From contig NZ_JADPMV010000001.1 of the NCBI RefSeq assembly GCF_018398425.1, positions 1,922,001-1,986,000 of the forward strand: 64,000 nt of DNA, given 5' to 3'. The DNA is from Pseudomonas lalucatii (GTDB lineage: Bacteria; Pseudomonadota; Gammaproteobacteria; Pseudomonadales; Pseudomonadaceae). A model generated the notes under the pieces. The model was not told the origin of the DNA and did no database searches. It saw nothing but the letters and a program-made list of their open reading frames with translations. Shown piece by piece: positions 54,545-63,184 of the stretch. Every line of letters begins with the position of its first letter. The stretch's first letter is position 1. Position numbers and translations under genes: made by a program.

Positions 54545-55654
54545 TCAGTCGGCCAGGGCCTGGAAGGGAACGAACTCCACCACCTCCAGCTCGAAGCCGG
54601 CTACCGCCTTGTAGGGTACCGGCGAACTCAGCAGGCGCATCTTGCGCACATTGAGGTCGCGCAATATCTGCGCGCCTATGCCCAGGGTGCGCTGGGCAAA
54701 CTGCGGCGGCCGCGGCTTGCCCGCGCTCTGCTGGCACAGTTGCTCGAACAGGCCGTCCGGGGTCTCCCGCTGGGCCAGCAGCACCACCACCCCGCTGCCC
54801 TCGGCCGCTATCTGGGCCATGGCGCGGTCCAGGTTCCACTGCGCCGGCCCGCTCTCGGGCTCGCAGCCCAGGGCATCGCGCAGGGTCTCGACCGCCTGCA
54901 CCCGCACCAGGGTGGGCCTATGGCTGTCGACTCGGCCTTTGACCAGGGCCAGATGCAGTTGCCCCCGATACGCATCCTGGTAGGTCAACACACGAAACTC
55001 GCCATGCCGGGTACGCAGCGGGTATTCGCCGGAATGCTGGATGCAGCCTTCGTGGAGGATGCGGTAGTGGATCAGTTCGGCGATGCTGCCGATCTTCAGC
55101 CCATGCTGCTGGGCGAACTGCAGCAACGTCTCGCCCTGGGCCATTTCGCCGGCCTCGTCGAGGATGCTGACCAGGATGGCCGCCGGCAATAGACCGGCCA
55201 GGCGAGTCAGGTCGCACGCCGCCTCGGCCGGGCCGGCACGGTTCATCACCCCACCCGGCTGCGCCTGGATCGGGAAGATATGCCCGGGTTGCACCAGATC
55301 GCCGGGGCGGCTGGCCGGGTCCACCGCGACCTGCACCGAACGCGCCCGATCGGCGGCCGAGATGCCGGTACTGACCCCCTCGGCCGCCTCGATCGAGACG
55401 GTGAAGCCCTGGCCGTGCGGAGCCCGCGAATGAGGCACCATCAGCCCGAGGCCGAGTGTCCGGCAACGCTCCTCGGTGAGCGCCAGGGAGATCAGCCCGC
55501 GGGCCTGCACGGCCATGAAATTGATCGCCTCGGCGTCGACCTGTTCGGCCGCCATGAGCAGCACGCCGTCGGTGTGCTGCTCGTCGTCGCTCAGCACCAC
55601 CATCTCGCCGTGACGCAGAGCCTCGAGCAGCTCCTGAATACTGTTCAACTGCAT
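54545..55654 (-). CDS. RibBA-like protein lacking catalytic residues
   Basis: A 369-residue protein with the fold order of RibB (about 1-200) and GTP cyclohydrolase II (about 205-365). The RibB half keeps TGFTVSIEAAEGVSTGISAADRA-like and GHIFPIQAQPGGV segments, but the substrate/metal loop DDEDRENEGD is replaced by DDEQHTDGVL and the catalytic GHTEA is GPAEA. The GTP cyclohydrolase half lacks the zinc cysteines. It is therefore unlikely to make dihydroxybutanone phosphate. It ends a minus-strand unit SDR-esterase-RibBA-like. A role linked to flavin-rich steroid metabolism is only a guess. Confidence 0.75.
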   Translation of the reverse strand: MQLNSIQELLEALRHGEMVVLSDDEQHTDGVLLMAAEQVDAEAINFMAVQARGLISLALTEERCRTLGLGLMVPHSRAPHGQGFTVSIEAAEGVSTGISAADRARSVQVAVDPASRPGDLVQPGHIFPIQAQPGGVMNRAGPAEAACDLTRLAGLLPAAILVSILDEAGEMAQGETLLQFAQQHGLKIGSIAELIHYRILHEGCIQHSGEYPLRTRHGEFRVLTYQDAYRGQLHLALVKGRVDSHRPTLVRVQAVETLRDALGCEPESGPAQWNLDRAMAQIAAEGSGVVVLLAQRETPDGLFEQLCQQSAGKPRPPQFAQRTLGIGAQILRDLNVRKMRLLSSPVPYKAVAGFELEVVEFVPFQALAD

Positions 55655-55664
55655 GCCAGACCTC

Positions 55665-56591
55665 TCAATTCAAAGCCGCGCGCAGATCGGCGGCAGCGGC
55701 GCTCAGGGCTTCGCCGGCGCGCTCGACGAACGGCGCCATGCTGACGAAGCCGTGGATCATGCCGTCATAGCGCTGCAGACGGCAGGCCACGCCAGCCTGC
55801 TGCAGGCGCTGGGCCAAGGCCTCGCCCTCGTCGCGCAGCGGGTCGAACTCGGCCGTGATCAGAGTCGTTGGCGGCAGGCCGCTCAGGTCTTCGGCCAGCA
55901 GCGGCGAAGCCAGCGGGTCATCGCGCTGTTCGGCACGTTCCAGGTACTGCTGCCAGAACCACTGCATCTGCGCCCGGCTGAGGAAGTAGCCCTCGGCGAA
56001 TTGCCCATAGGAGTCGCTGCCACAGCGCCCGTCGGTGACCGGGTAGAACAGGCACTGATAGGCGATGCGCGGCCCGCCTTGCGTGGCCGCCAGGCGGCTC
56101 ACCGCCAGCGCCAGGTTGGCTCCGGCGCTGTCGCCGGCCAGGGCCAGGCGGTTGGCATCGACGCCCAGCGCCTCGGCCTGCTCGACCAGCCAGCAGGTGG
56201 CGCGGTAGCAGTCCAGCGGCGCCGCCGGGAACTTGGCTTCCGGCGCCAGGCGATAGGCCACCGACACCACCGCGGCGCCGCTCTGTTTGGCCAGGGCGCG
56301 ACACAGATTGTCATGGGTATCCAGAGTGCCGATGACGAAACCGCCGCCGTGGAAGAACACCAACAGCGGCAGGTTCGCCTGGTCCAGCGGCCGGTACAGG
56401 CGGGCGTCCAGCTCGCCGGCGGCGCCGGCTACGCGCAGCTCGCGGACCTCGGCCATGGGCTCGCCGGGGATAGGCGGCATCAGGTTGTCGGAGAACTGCC
56501 GGTAATCTGCAGCGTGGAGCCGACCGAAGTCGGGCTCGGGCAGGCCACTGAACTGCTGCAGTACCGTGGCGATCTGCTTATCCAGCGACAT
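55665..56591 (-). CDS. Alpha/beta hydrolase of the hormone-sensitive lipase family
   Basis: A 308-residue esterase. The oxyanion-hole motif HGGGF is near residue 80, the nucleophile is in GDSAGAN (GxSxG, Ser near 153), the acid is in FDPLRDEG near 250 and the His in GMIHGF near 280. Family members hydrolyse esters of hydrophobic alcohols; here a steroid ester or a ring-opened lactone is possible. ATG at 56591 overlaps the SDR stop, so it is coupled to that gene. Confidence 0.87.
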   Translation of the reverse strand: MSLDKQIATVLQQFSGLPEPDFGRLHAADYRQFSDNLMPPIPGEPMAEVRELRVAGAAGELDARLYRPLDQANLPLLVFFHGGGFVIGTLDTHDNLCRALAKQSGAAVVSVAYRLAPEAKFPAAPLDCYRATCWLVEQAEALGVDANRLALAGDSAGANLALAVSRLAATQGGPRIAYQCLFYPVTDGRCGSDSYGQFAEGYFLSRAQMQWFWQQYLERAEQRDDPLASPLLAEDLSGLPPTTLITAEFDPLRDEGEALAQRLQQAGVACRLQRYDGMIHGFVSMAPFVERAGEALSAAAADLRAALN

Positions 56592-57423
56592 GGCTAGCTC
56601 CTGGCTCATCGGCCGCAACGAATTGGAACACCGGGTTGCTCTCCTCCAGCACGCTCTGCACCCGGCGCTGCAGGGCCGGCTTGAATAACTTGTGCGGGAG
56701 TATCCAGAAGCGCTTCTCGGCAATGGCGGCGAACACCAGTTCGGCCAGCCGCAGCGGGGTCATGCCCTGACGGATGCTGGCGTCGAGCAGCTGGTTGAGT
56801 TGCGCGCCGGCGACCCCTTCGACCTGGTCGGATGCCATGATTTCGCTGGCCACCGGCCCCGGGCAGAGCACCGACACCGACACGGATGCCTGCAACTGGC
56901 TGAGTTCGTAGTGCAGGGTTTCCGAGAGCGCCACCACCGCCTGCTTGGTCACGTTGTAGGGCGCCATCAAAGGGCTGCTGAGCAGGCCGGCGAGCGAGGC
57001 GGTATTGATCACATGGGCCGGGCGACCCTGGGCCAGCAGCAGCGGCACGAAACTGCGGATGCCGTTGATCACCCCGTCCAGGTTCACCCTGAGCATGCGC
57101 TGCCACTGGGCGTGGCCGATCTCCCAGCAGTGACCGGTCTGCATCACCCCGGCATTGTTGAACAGCAGATCGACGCCGCCGCAACGCGCCACCGTGAAGT
57201 CGCGCAGGCACTCGACCTGGGCCGGATCGCCGACATCGGCGACGCAGGCGTGGGCCTCGGCGCCGCGGCCTTGCAGCTCGGCGCACAGCGCCAGCAACCG
57301 CGGCTCATCCACATCGCTGAGCACCAGGCGCATGCCCAGCCCCGCGGCGTATTCGGCCAGGCCGCGGCCAATGCCGCTGGCCGCTCCGGTGATCACCGCC
57401 ACGCGGCCCTGTTCACTGCTCAT
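56578..57423 (-). CDS. Short-chain dehydrogenase/reductase
   Basis: A 281-residue SDR with TGAASGIGRGLAE near 12-24, NNAG near 92, catalytic Ser in NTASLAG and YNVTK (Tyr/Lys near 157-161). Its longer C terminus ends in a Lys/Arg-rich helix. It resembles many dehydrogenases in lipid and steroid clusters; substrate unknown. ATG at 57423 has AGGAG. First gene of the minus-strand unit that diverges from kshA across operator C. Confidence 0.85.
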   Translation of the reverse strand: MSSEQGRVAVITGAASGIGRGLAEYAAGLGMRLVLSDVDEPRLLALCAELQGRGAEAHACVADVGDPAQVECLRDFTVARCGGVDLLFNNAGVMQTGHCWEIGHAQWQRMLRVNLDGVINGIRSFVPLLLAQGRPAHVINTASLAGLLSSPLMAPYNVTKQAVVALSETLHYELSQLQASVSVSVLCPGPVASEIMASDQVEGVAGAQLNQLLDASIRQGMTPLRLAELVFAAIAEKRFWILPHKLFKPALQRRVQSVLEESNPVFQFVAADEPGASHVAG

Positions 57424-57481
57424 GCTCGACTCCTGCTGAAAGTGGTAGCGCAACCAGTAGAGCCGCCCAGGCCGGGCCGGC

Positions 57482-57526
57482 CATCGTCCATTCAGACGAT
57501 GCCCCACGCTGTGGGCGTTGCAGAAT
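57482..57526. promoter_or_regulatory. Cluster operator/promoter C (between SDR unit and kshA)
   Basis: CATCGTC-N6-GACGATG is a perfect inverted repeat (57482-57501). On the plus strand CAGAAT (57521-57526) follows after 19 bases, before kshA. On the minus strand TCTACT (57461-57456) follows after 20 bases, before the SDR unit. It may serve both directions. Confidence 0.75.
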
Positions 57527-57606
57527 CCGTAACGTGCACCAGCGCTGCCCCAGGTTTGCCTGAGCCTGCGCCAGCCCAATCAGCAACGCCTGCGGAGAAC
57601 AACAAG

Positions 57607-58650
57607 ATGAGCACCCTGCATCGCATCGAAACGCGCCAACTCGAAGACCGTTACGCCCGTGGCTGGCACTGCCTCGGCCTGGCATCCCACTACCGCGACG
57701 GCAGGGCCCACCGCCTGGACGTGTTCGGCACCCGCCTGGTGGCCTTCCAGGGCGAGGACGGCGAATTGCATGTGCTCGACGGCTACTGCCCACACATGGG
57801 CGCCGACCTCAGCCAGGGCTGCGTCGAGGGCAACTCGCTGCGCTGCCCCTTCCACGCCTGGCGCTGGGGCGCCGATGGCGTGTGCGACGATATTCCCTAC
57901 GCCAAGCGCATCCCGCCACGGGCCAAGATCAAGAGCTGGCCGCTGATGGAGGAGAACCAGCTGCTGTTCGTCTGGAACGACCCGGAAGGCAACCCGCCGA
58001 TCGCCGAGCAGCGCATCCCGCGCATCGCCGCCTGCTTCGACGACGAGTGGGCCGACTGGGAAGTGGCCGAGCTGCAGATCGCGACCAACTGCCGCGAGCT
58101 GATCGACAACGTCGCCGACATGGCGCACTTCGGCACCGTGCACGGCGCCCCGGTCGAGGCATTCAGCAACGTCTTCGAGGGCCATAGGGCGACCCAGATC
58201 ATGCGGGCGCGCAGCGAACGGCTGTCCGGCGACAGCGAGCTGAGCACGGTGGCCACCTACTTCGGCCCGGCCTACCAGATCACCGAGATGACCGGCGAAA
58301 TGGACGGGCAGCCGATCCACTCGATCCTGCTCAACTGCCATGTGCCGATCGACCTCAACAGCTTCACCCTGCGCTACGGCGTGCTGGTGAAGAAGATCCC
58401 CGGACTCAGCGACGCACAGAACAGCGCCATGGCCAAGGCCTACGTGCAGCAGGCGCAGGCCGCCTTCTACGAGGACGTGGCGATCTGGCACAGCAAGACC
58501 CGGGTCGACAACCCGCTGCTGTGCGACGGCGACGGTCCGGTCTACCAGCTGCGCAAGTGGTATGCGCAGTTCTACAGCGACGTCGCCGCGCTGCCGGCCG
58601 AACTCGGCGAGCGCAAGGTGTTCGCCGTACGCAGCCCGGAGCCGGCCTGA
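57607..58650 (+). CDS. kshA: 3-ketosteroid 9alpha-hydroxylase, oxygenase component KshA
   Basis: A 347-residue Rieske non-haem iron oxygenase. The Rieske ligands are C61, H63, C80 and H83; the iron site is D171, H174 and H179 in DNVADMAHFGTVHG. Long stretches agree with KshA of M. tuberculosis as I remember it (RYARGWHCLG, LDGYCPHMGADLS, SFTLRYGVLVKK, WHSKTRVDNPLL, YQLRKWYAQFY). It hydroxylates 3-ketosteroids at C9, which with delta1-dehydrogenation breaks ring B. Electron donor KshB is encoded at 42955. Sits under operator C, divergent from an SDR unit. Confidence 0.93.
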   Translation: MSTLHRIETRQLEDRYARGWHCLGLASHYRDGRAHRLDVFGTRLVAFQGEDGELHVLDGYCPHMGADLSQGCVEGNSLRCPFHAWRWGADGVCDDIPYAKRIPPRAKIKSWPLMEENQLLFVWNDPEGNPPIAEQRIPRIAACFDDEWADWEVAELQIATNCRELIDNVADMAHFGTVHGAPVEAFSNVFEGHRATQIMRARSERLSGDSELSTVATYFGPAYQITEMTGEMDGQPIHSILLNCHVPIDLNSFTLRYGVLVKKIPGLSDAQNSAMAKAYVQQAQAAFYEDVAIWHSKTRVDNPLLCDGDGPVYQLRKWYAQFYSDVAALPAELGERKVFAVRSPEPA

Positions 58651-58705
58651 AAACGCGGGATGGCGGCAGCCCCTGGTGCCATCCCGCCGCCCTCTAGCCT
58701 GGGCG

Positions 58706-58735
58706 TTGCACTCGGCAGAAGGCGCCGTTTATGCT
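58706..58735 (+). promoter_or_regulatory. Possible constitutive promoter of the LuxR regulator
   Basis: TTGCAC (58706-58711), 18-base spacer, TATGCT (58730-58735), 39 bases before the start. No copy of the cluster operator is present here. Confidence 0.4.
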
Positions 58736-58774
58736 CGGGGGCCGACACTGCATAAAAATAACAACGGTACCCCT

Positions 58775-59905
58775 ATGGCACGCACTCTCAGCCTCGAGAC
58801 GTTCAGCGAGTTGCTCGGCAATCTCTATCAGGGACCGCTGGAGACTATTCCCTGGGCCAGCTTCCTCAACCAGCTCAACCTGCACCTGGACAGCAAGTAC
58901 GTCACCTTCATCCTGCGGCCGCCGAGCCAGCACGACAGCGGCCTGATGGTCAACACCACCGGCACCTCGGCCGAGGCCACCGCCTCCTACAACCAGCACT
59001 TCTTCACCCTCGACCCCTTCGTCGACCTGCCCAACCGCCAGGTCGTCACCCTCGCCGAATTCGTCTCCACCGACGACTGGCTGAATTCCGAGTTCTACAA
59101 GAACTTTCTCGAACCCGTGGACGTGTTCCACATCCTCGGCGCCGACATCAACACCAGCGACGGTGCGCAGTGCCGCATCCGCATCAGCCGCGGGCGCGCC
59201 AGCCCGGCCTTCGACGACACCGACAAGGCGCTGCTGGCGCAATTCATCCCGCACCTGGAGCGCTCGATCAAGATCCATATGCAGCTCAACCGCATCGAGA
59301 CCGAACGCAACCTGTATGCCGGCGCGGTCGACCAGATGGCGGTGGGCACCATCATCCTCGACGAGGCCGGCAAGGTGCTGCAGACCAACCAGGTCGCCGA
59401 TCTGCTGCTGCAGGACAAGGACGGCCTCAAGCTGGTCAACGACGGCCTGCAGGTCGGCACCACGCGCGACACCCAGGAGTTCCGCCGCCTGGTCAAGCAG
59501 TCGCTGCTGTCGCAGAAGAGCGGCACCCCCTCGGTGGTCGAGGCGTTGCGCGTGCAGCGGCCGTCCGGGCGCGCCGACCTGGGCATCATCGTCCGCTCGG
59601 TGCCGCTGTCGGCCTGGAGCGAGGGCAAGCAGTGCCCGGCGGTGGTGATCTTCATCAGCGACCCGGAACAGCAGTCCAGCGCCCCCCAGGAGATCGTCCG
59701 GGCGCTGTTCGACCTCACCCCGGCCGAGACCCAACTGGCCATGCTGCTGGCCAACGGTCTGACCCTCGACGAGGCCTCGGAAGAGCTGGGCATCAGCCGC
59801 AACACCGCGCGCGCACACCTGCGCTCGACCTTCTCGAAGACCGGGGTGACCCGCCAGACCATGCTGGTGCGTCTGATCCTGCGCAGCGTGGCGACCCTCG
59901 GTTAA
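58775..59905 (+). CDS. LuxR-family transcriptional activator, TesR/TeiR-like
   Basis: A 376-residue regulator with an unassigned N-terminal sensor part (about 1-190), a PAS-like middle (AVDQMAVGTIILDEAGKVLQTNQVADLLL, about 190-300) and a C-terminal LuxR helix-turn-helix (LTPAETQLAMLLANGLTLDEASEELGISRNTARAHL, about 310-365). Size and layout match the testosterone-inducible TeiR/TesR type of Comamonas as I recall it. It lacks a receiver domain, so it probably senses a steroid or metabolite directly. It is the only transcription factor in the cluster part of the window and thus the candidate for the repeated operator. Confidence 0.85.
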   Translation: MARTLSLETFSELLGNLYQGPLETIPWASFLNQLNLHLDSKYVTFILRPPSQHDSGLMVNTTGTSAEATASYNQHFFTLDPFVDLPNRQVVTLAEFVSTDDWLNSEFYKNFLEPVDVFHILGADINTSDGAQCRIRISRGRASPAFDDTDKALLAQFIPHLERSIKIHMQLNRIETERNLYAGAVDQMAVGTIILDEAGKVLQTNQVADLLLQDKDGLKLVNDGLQVGTTRDTQEFRRLVKQSLLSQKSGTPSVVEALRVQRPSGRADLGIIVRSVPLSAWSEGKQCPAVVIFISDPEQQSSAPQEIVRALFDLTPAETQLAMLLANGLTLDEASEELGISRNTARAHLRSTFSKTGVTRQTMLVRLILRSVATLG

Positions 59906-59909
59906 GCGC

Positions 59910-59953
59910 TAGTCCGCATGGACGATGGCGGGGTGGGCGCTGACGCGCAGAGT
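59910..59953 (+). promoter_or_regulatory. Cluster operator/promoter E (before nudE)
   Basis: TAGTCC-GCAT-GGACGATG (59910-59927) and CAGAGT (59948-59953) 20 bases later, 41 bases before the Nudix gene. It starts 4 bases after the LuxR stop codon. Confidence 0.75.
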
Positions 59954-59994
59954 GTCATCACCGAGACACCCTCCCCACGCACAGGGGCCACACC

Positions 59995-60543
59995 ATGCGC
60001 AGCTGTCCGACCATCCTGAAAACCGAACTGCTGGCCGAAAGCGGCTACTTCCAGATCGAGGCCCTGCACCTGCAATTCAGCAACGGCCAGCAACGGGTCT
60101 ACGAGCGCCTGCGCGGCACCGGTTACCGCTCGGTAATGCTGGTGGCGCTGCCCGACCCGGAGCATGTACTGCTGGTGCGCGAGTATGCGGTGGGCGTGGA
60201 ACGCCAGGTGCTCGGCCTGCCCAAGGGCGGCGCCGAACCGCACGAGAGCTACCTGCAGGCGGCGCAACGCGAGCTGATCGAGGAGGTCGGCCTGCGCGCC
60301 GAGCGCCTCACCGAGCTGGGCGAACTGACCCTGGCGCCCGGCCACCTGTGCCATAGCTGCCAGGTGATCCTCGCCGAACAGTTGAGCCCCTGCTACCTGC
60401 CGGGCGACGAACCCGAGCCGCTGGAGCTGATTCGCCTGCCGCTGAGCCAGATCGGCGAGCTGGTGGCGCACGGCGAACTGCACGAGGCCCGCGCCATCGC
60501 CGCCTTGTTCATGGCCCTCAGCGCCCTCGCCCGGCGCGCCTGA
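59995..60543 (+). CDS. nudE: NudE-type Nudix hydrolase
   Basis: A 182-residue Nudix protein. The Nudix box GGAEPHESYLQAAQRELIEEVGL (near 81-103) matches G-x5-E-x7-REUxEExGU exactly. Similar to E. coli NudE, which cleaves ADP-ribose, NADH and Ap3A-type compounds. Its promoter carries operator E, so it appears to be part of the steroid regulon; NAD-rich oxidation steps may explain the need to clean up nucleotide by-products. Confidence 0.88.
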   Translation: MRSCPTILKTELLAESGYFQIEALHLQFSNGQQRVYERLRGTGYRSVMLVALPDPEHVLLVREYAVGVERQVLGLPKGGAEPHESYLQAAQRELIEEVGLRAERLTELGELTLAPGHLCHSCQVILAEQLSPCYLPGDEPEPLELIRLPLSQIGELVAHGELHEARAIAALFMALSALARRA

Positions 60544-60583
60544 AGCAGCGCCGAAACGCCGTCTATCGTCCGCCTCCGCGGCC

Positions 60584-60627
60584 TAGTCCATTCGGACGAA
60601 GCCCGCCGCATGGTCGCCGCCTAAGGT
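60584..60627 (+). promoter_or_regulatory. Cluster operator/promoter F (before 56-residue peptide)
   Basis: TAGTCC-ATTC-GGACGAAG (60584-60601) and TAAGGT (60622-60627) 20 bases later, 82 bases before the small gene at 60710. Confidence 0.7.
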
Positions 60628-60709
60628 GAGCGCATAACAACAAGCTCCAACGCCTGCCGCAGTGGCAAAACCGTCTGACTGCGGCGGCTTGAGGAAGCCG
60701 AGGTGCGCC

Positions 60710-60880
60710 ATGAAGAACCCTGCGATAGTGCTGCTGCTTGTCATCTGCGTCGCCAGCCTGGCCGCCCTGAGCCTGCTGCTGCCCCCTCCCGCCTATCGAG
60801 TGGCGAGCCAACCCACCTGCCAGGCCTATGTCGGCGGCTGTTACATGCCTCCGCCCTCGATCCACCGCCTGCTGCCCTGA
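60710..60880 (+). CDS. 56-residue membrane-anchored or secreted peptide, undescribed
   Basis: The frame starts with ATG preceded by GAGG at 7 bases. It begins MKNPAIVLLLVICVASLAAL, a strong membrane helix or signal sequence, followed by a Pro-rich tail with two Cys (TCQAYVGGCYMPPPS). It is the only gene downstream of operator F. I do not recognise it. Its place in the regulon argues that it is real. Confidence 0.6.
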   Translation: MKNPAIVLLLVICVASLAALSLLLPPPAYRVASQPTCQAYVGGCYMPPPSIHRLLP

Positions 60881-61006
60881 GCCGCCGCGCCTGGTCACGC
60901 CCGCCTCGAAGGCCGGGCGAACGGCTCGGCGCGTCCTGCACCGACATGCCCGGTGGGCACCCAAAAAAGGCTATGCCCCCGGTTACCTGTTGCCTGCAGC
61001 AATTCC

Positions 61007-61077
61007 TTGTAGGAGCGGGCCATGCCCGCGATCCGCACGCGGCCAGACCATTTCGCGGCCATGGGCCGCTCCTGCGG
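61007..61077. repeat. REP/BIME-like inverted pair
   Basis: TTGTAGGAGCGGGCCATGCC begins the left unit (61007-61032) and TTTCGCGGCCATGGGCCGCT the right (61051-61077). Both carry the GTAGGAGCGGGC/GGCCGCTCCTGC pattern of Pseudomonas REP elements. The surrounding 60881-61166 holds no gene that I can support. Confidence 0.75.
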
Positions 61078-61166
61078 ATAGCGCGGTTTGCTCTCCTCGC
61101 CCCCATCAGGGCAAGAGGCAATCTGGGCAGCTGAGCAAGCGCGCAACACCTATCTGGGACAGAGTC

Positions 61167-61204
61167 AAAAAAAACGGCGGGGCTCGCATGGCGGGCCCCG
61201 CCGT
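61167..61204 (-). terminator. Terminator of the hsaEGF operon
   Basis: ACGGCGGGGC (61174-61183) pairs with GCCCCGCCGT (61195-61204); the minus strand then has eight T. It begins 21 bases past the aldolase stop. Confidence 0.88.
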
Positions 61205-61224
61205 GGTTAAGCCGGTTTCGGCGC

Positions 61225-62259
61225 TCAGGTCGGCAGCACGCCGCGGGCCCGCGACAGGGTCAGGGCCAGGTCTTCGATCATGTCTTCCTGACCGCCCACC
61301 GTGCCGCGCCGGCCCAGTTCCACCAGCAGCTCCCGGGCGGAGATGCCGTACTTCTGCTCGGCGCGCTTGGCGAACAGCAGGAAGGAGCTGTAGACCCCGG
61401 CGTAGCCCAGGGTCAGGGCGTCGCGATCCAGGCGGATGGGCTGGTCCATCATCGGCACCACCAGGTCCTCGGCCACGTCCATGATGGCGTAGAGGTCGAC
61501 GCCGCTGCTCACGCCCATGCGCTCGAGCACCGCGACGAATACCTCCAGCGGAGTGTTACCGGCGCCGGCGCCGAGCCCCGCCACCGAGCCGTCGATGCGC
61601 GCGGCGCCCGCCTCGATGGCAGCCAGGGAGTTGGCGATGGCCATGCCCAGGTTGTGGTGGCCGTGGAAGCCGACCTCGGTGCGCGGGTTCAGCTCGGCGC
61701 GCAGCAAGCCGATCTTTTCCGACACCTCGGTGGGCAGCATATAGCCGGCCGAGTCGGTGCAGTAGATGCAGTTGGCGCCGTAGCTCTCCATCAGCCGCGC
61801 CTGCTCCAGCAGTTTTTCCGGGCTGAGCATATGCGCCATCATCAGGAAGCCGACGGTGTCCAGGCCCATCTTGGCCGCCATGCCGATGTGCTGCTGCGAC
61901 ACGTCGGCCTCGGTGCAGTGGGTCGCCACGCGAATGGTCGACACGCCGTAGTCATGGGCCATCTTCAGGTGCTCTACTGTGCCGATGCCCGGCAGCAGCA
62001 AGGCGGAAATCTTCGCCTGCTGCATCCGCGGCACCACCGCGGCGAAATACTCCTCGTCGCTGTGCGCCGGCATACCGTAGTTCAGCGAGGCGCCACCTAG
62101 GCCGTCGCCGTGGGTGACCTCGATCAACGGGATGCCGGCGGCATCCAGGCCGCTGGCCACCGCGACCATCTGCTCCAGGGAAATCTGATGCTGCTTGGCG
62201 TGCATGCCGTCGCGCAGGCTCATGTCGTGGAGGGTGACGCGTTTACCGTGCAAGTTCAT
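61225..62259 (-). CDS. hsaF: 4-hydroxy-2-oxovalerate/hexanoate aldolase (HsaF/TesG/BphI-like)
   Basis: A 344-residue DRE-TIM aldolase. [17 protein letters not shown] contains R16, D17 (metal) and H20 (general base); the other metal ligands are in [11 protein letters not shown] near 198-204. It splits 4-hydroxy-2-oxohexanoate (from ring A) into pyruvate and propanal. It works as a complex with the aldehyde dehydrogenase encoded next to it, with channelling of the aldehyde. The start at 62259 gives the family N terminus [12 protein letters not shown]. Confidence 0.93.
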   Translation of the reverse strand: MNLHGKRVTLHDMSLRDGMHAKQHQISLEQMVAVASGLDAAGIPLIEVTHGDGLGGASLNYGMPAHSDEEYFAAVVPRMQQAKISALLLPGIGTVEHLKMAHDYGVSTIRVATHCTEADVSQQHIGMAAKMGLDTVGFLMMAHMLSPEKLLEQARLMESYGANCIYCTDSAGYMLPTEVSEKIGLLRAELNPRTEVGFHGHHNLGMAIANSLAAIEAGAARIDGSVAGLGAGAGNTPLEVFVAVLERMGVSSGVDLYAIMDVAEDLVVPMMDQPIRLDRDALTLGYAGVYSSFLLFAKRAEQKYGISARELLVELGRRGTVGGQEDMIEDLALTLSRARGVLPT

Positions 62260-62273
62260 GGGGTTCTCTCCAC

Positions 62274-63182
62274 TTAGCGAATGGGCAACTGAAGCGCGCC
62301 CTTGTGCGCCTCTTCGGCAAACATCTCGGCGGTGCGCAGGCCGGCGGCGGTCATGATGTCGAGGTTGCCGGCGGATTTGGGCAGGTAGTCGCCAAGCCCT
62401 TCCACCTCGATGAAGATCGACACCTTGTTGCCGTCGAAAACCGGCCCGTTGATCAGCTTGTAGCCCGGCACGTAGCGCTGCACCTCCTTGACCATGTGCA
62501 GCACCGAGGCGCGGATCTCCGCCTGGTCCGGCTCGCCCTCGGTCAGGCAGTGGATGGTGTCGCGCATCATCAGCGGCGGCTCGGCCGGGTTGATCACTAT
62601 GATCGCCTTGCCGCGCTTGGCGCCGCCGATCTGTTCCACAGCGCCGGCGGTGGTGCGGGTGAATTCGTCGATGTTCTGCCGGGTGCCCGGGCCCACCGAA
62701 CCGGAGGACACGGTGGCGACTATCTCGCCGTAGCTGACCGGCTGCACCCTTGAGACCGCGGCGACCATGGGGATGGTGGCCTGGCCGCCGCAGGTGACCA
62801 TGTTGACGTTCAACGCCAGGCTGGCGGCGTGCTGTTTGAGGTTCACCGGCGGCACGCAGTAGGGGCCGATGGCCGCCGGGGTGAGGTCGATCATGATCAC
62901 CCCCAGCGCGTTGAGCTTGCGGCTGTTCTCGGCGTGCACATAGGCCGAGGTGGCGTCGAAGGCGATGCGGATGTCGTCGTCCAGCACGTGCGGCAGCAGG
63001 CCGTCGACGCCCTCTGCGGTGGTCTTCAGGCCGAATTCGCGAGCGCGCTTGAGGCCCTCGGATTCGGGGTCGACGCCGACCATCCACACCGGTTCGATCC
63101 AGTCCGAGCGGCGCATCTTCATCAACAGGTCGGTGCCGATATTGCCCGGGCCGATGATTACCGCTTTGAGTTTCTTGCTCAT
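62274..63182 (-). CDS. hsaG: Acylating acetaldehyde/propanal dehydrogenase (HsaG/TesF/BphJ-like)
   Basis: A 302-residue NAD- and CoA-dependent enzyme turning propanal (or acetaldehyde) into the acyl-CoA. NAD-binding [13 protein letters not shown] near 9-21 and the catalytic C131 in [15 protein letters not shown] are visible. ATG at 63182 is preferred over 63188 because GAGGA lies at the right distance. Partner of the aldolase; operon order hsaE-hsaG-hsaF. Confidence 0.94.
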   Translation of the reverse strand: MSKKLKAVIIGPGNIGTDLLMKMRRSDWIEPVWMVGVDPESEGLKRAREFGLKTTAEGVDGLLPHVLDDDIRIAFDATSAYVHAENSRKLNALGVIMIDLTPAAIGPYCVPPVNLKQHAASLALNVNMVTCGGQATIPMVAAVSRVQPVSYGEIVATVSSGSVGPGTRQNIDEFTRTTAGAVEQIGGAKRGKAIIVINPAEPPLMMRDTIHCLTEGEPDQAEIRASVLHMVKEVQRYVPGYKLINGPVFDGNKVSIFIEVEGLGDYLPKSAGNLDIMTAAGLRTAEMFAEEAHKGALQLPIR

Positions 63183-63184
63183 GC

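Noticed and set aside
55655..55664. FMN riboswitch before the RibBA-like gene
   Set aside because: Only about ten bases separate it from the upstream esterase gene; there is no room for a riboswitch.
57413..57793. Possible small gene over the kshA start
   Set aside because: Minus-strand shadow covering operator C; the kshA and SDR starts are better supported.
60741..61121. Minus-strand frames downstream of nudE
   Set aside because: They run through REP elements and lack start signals.
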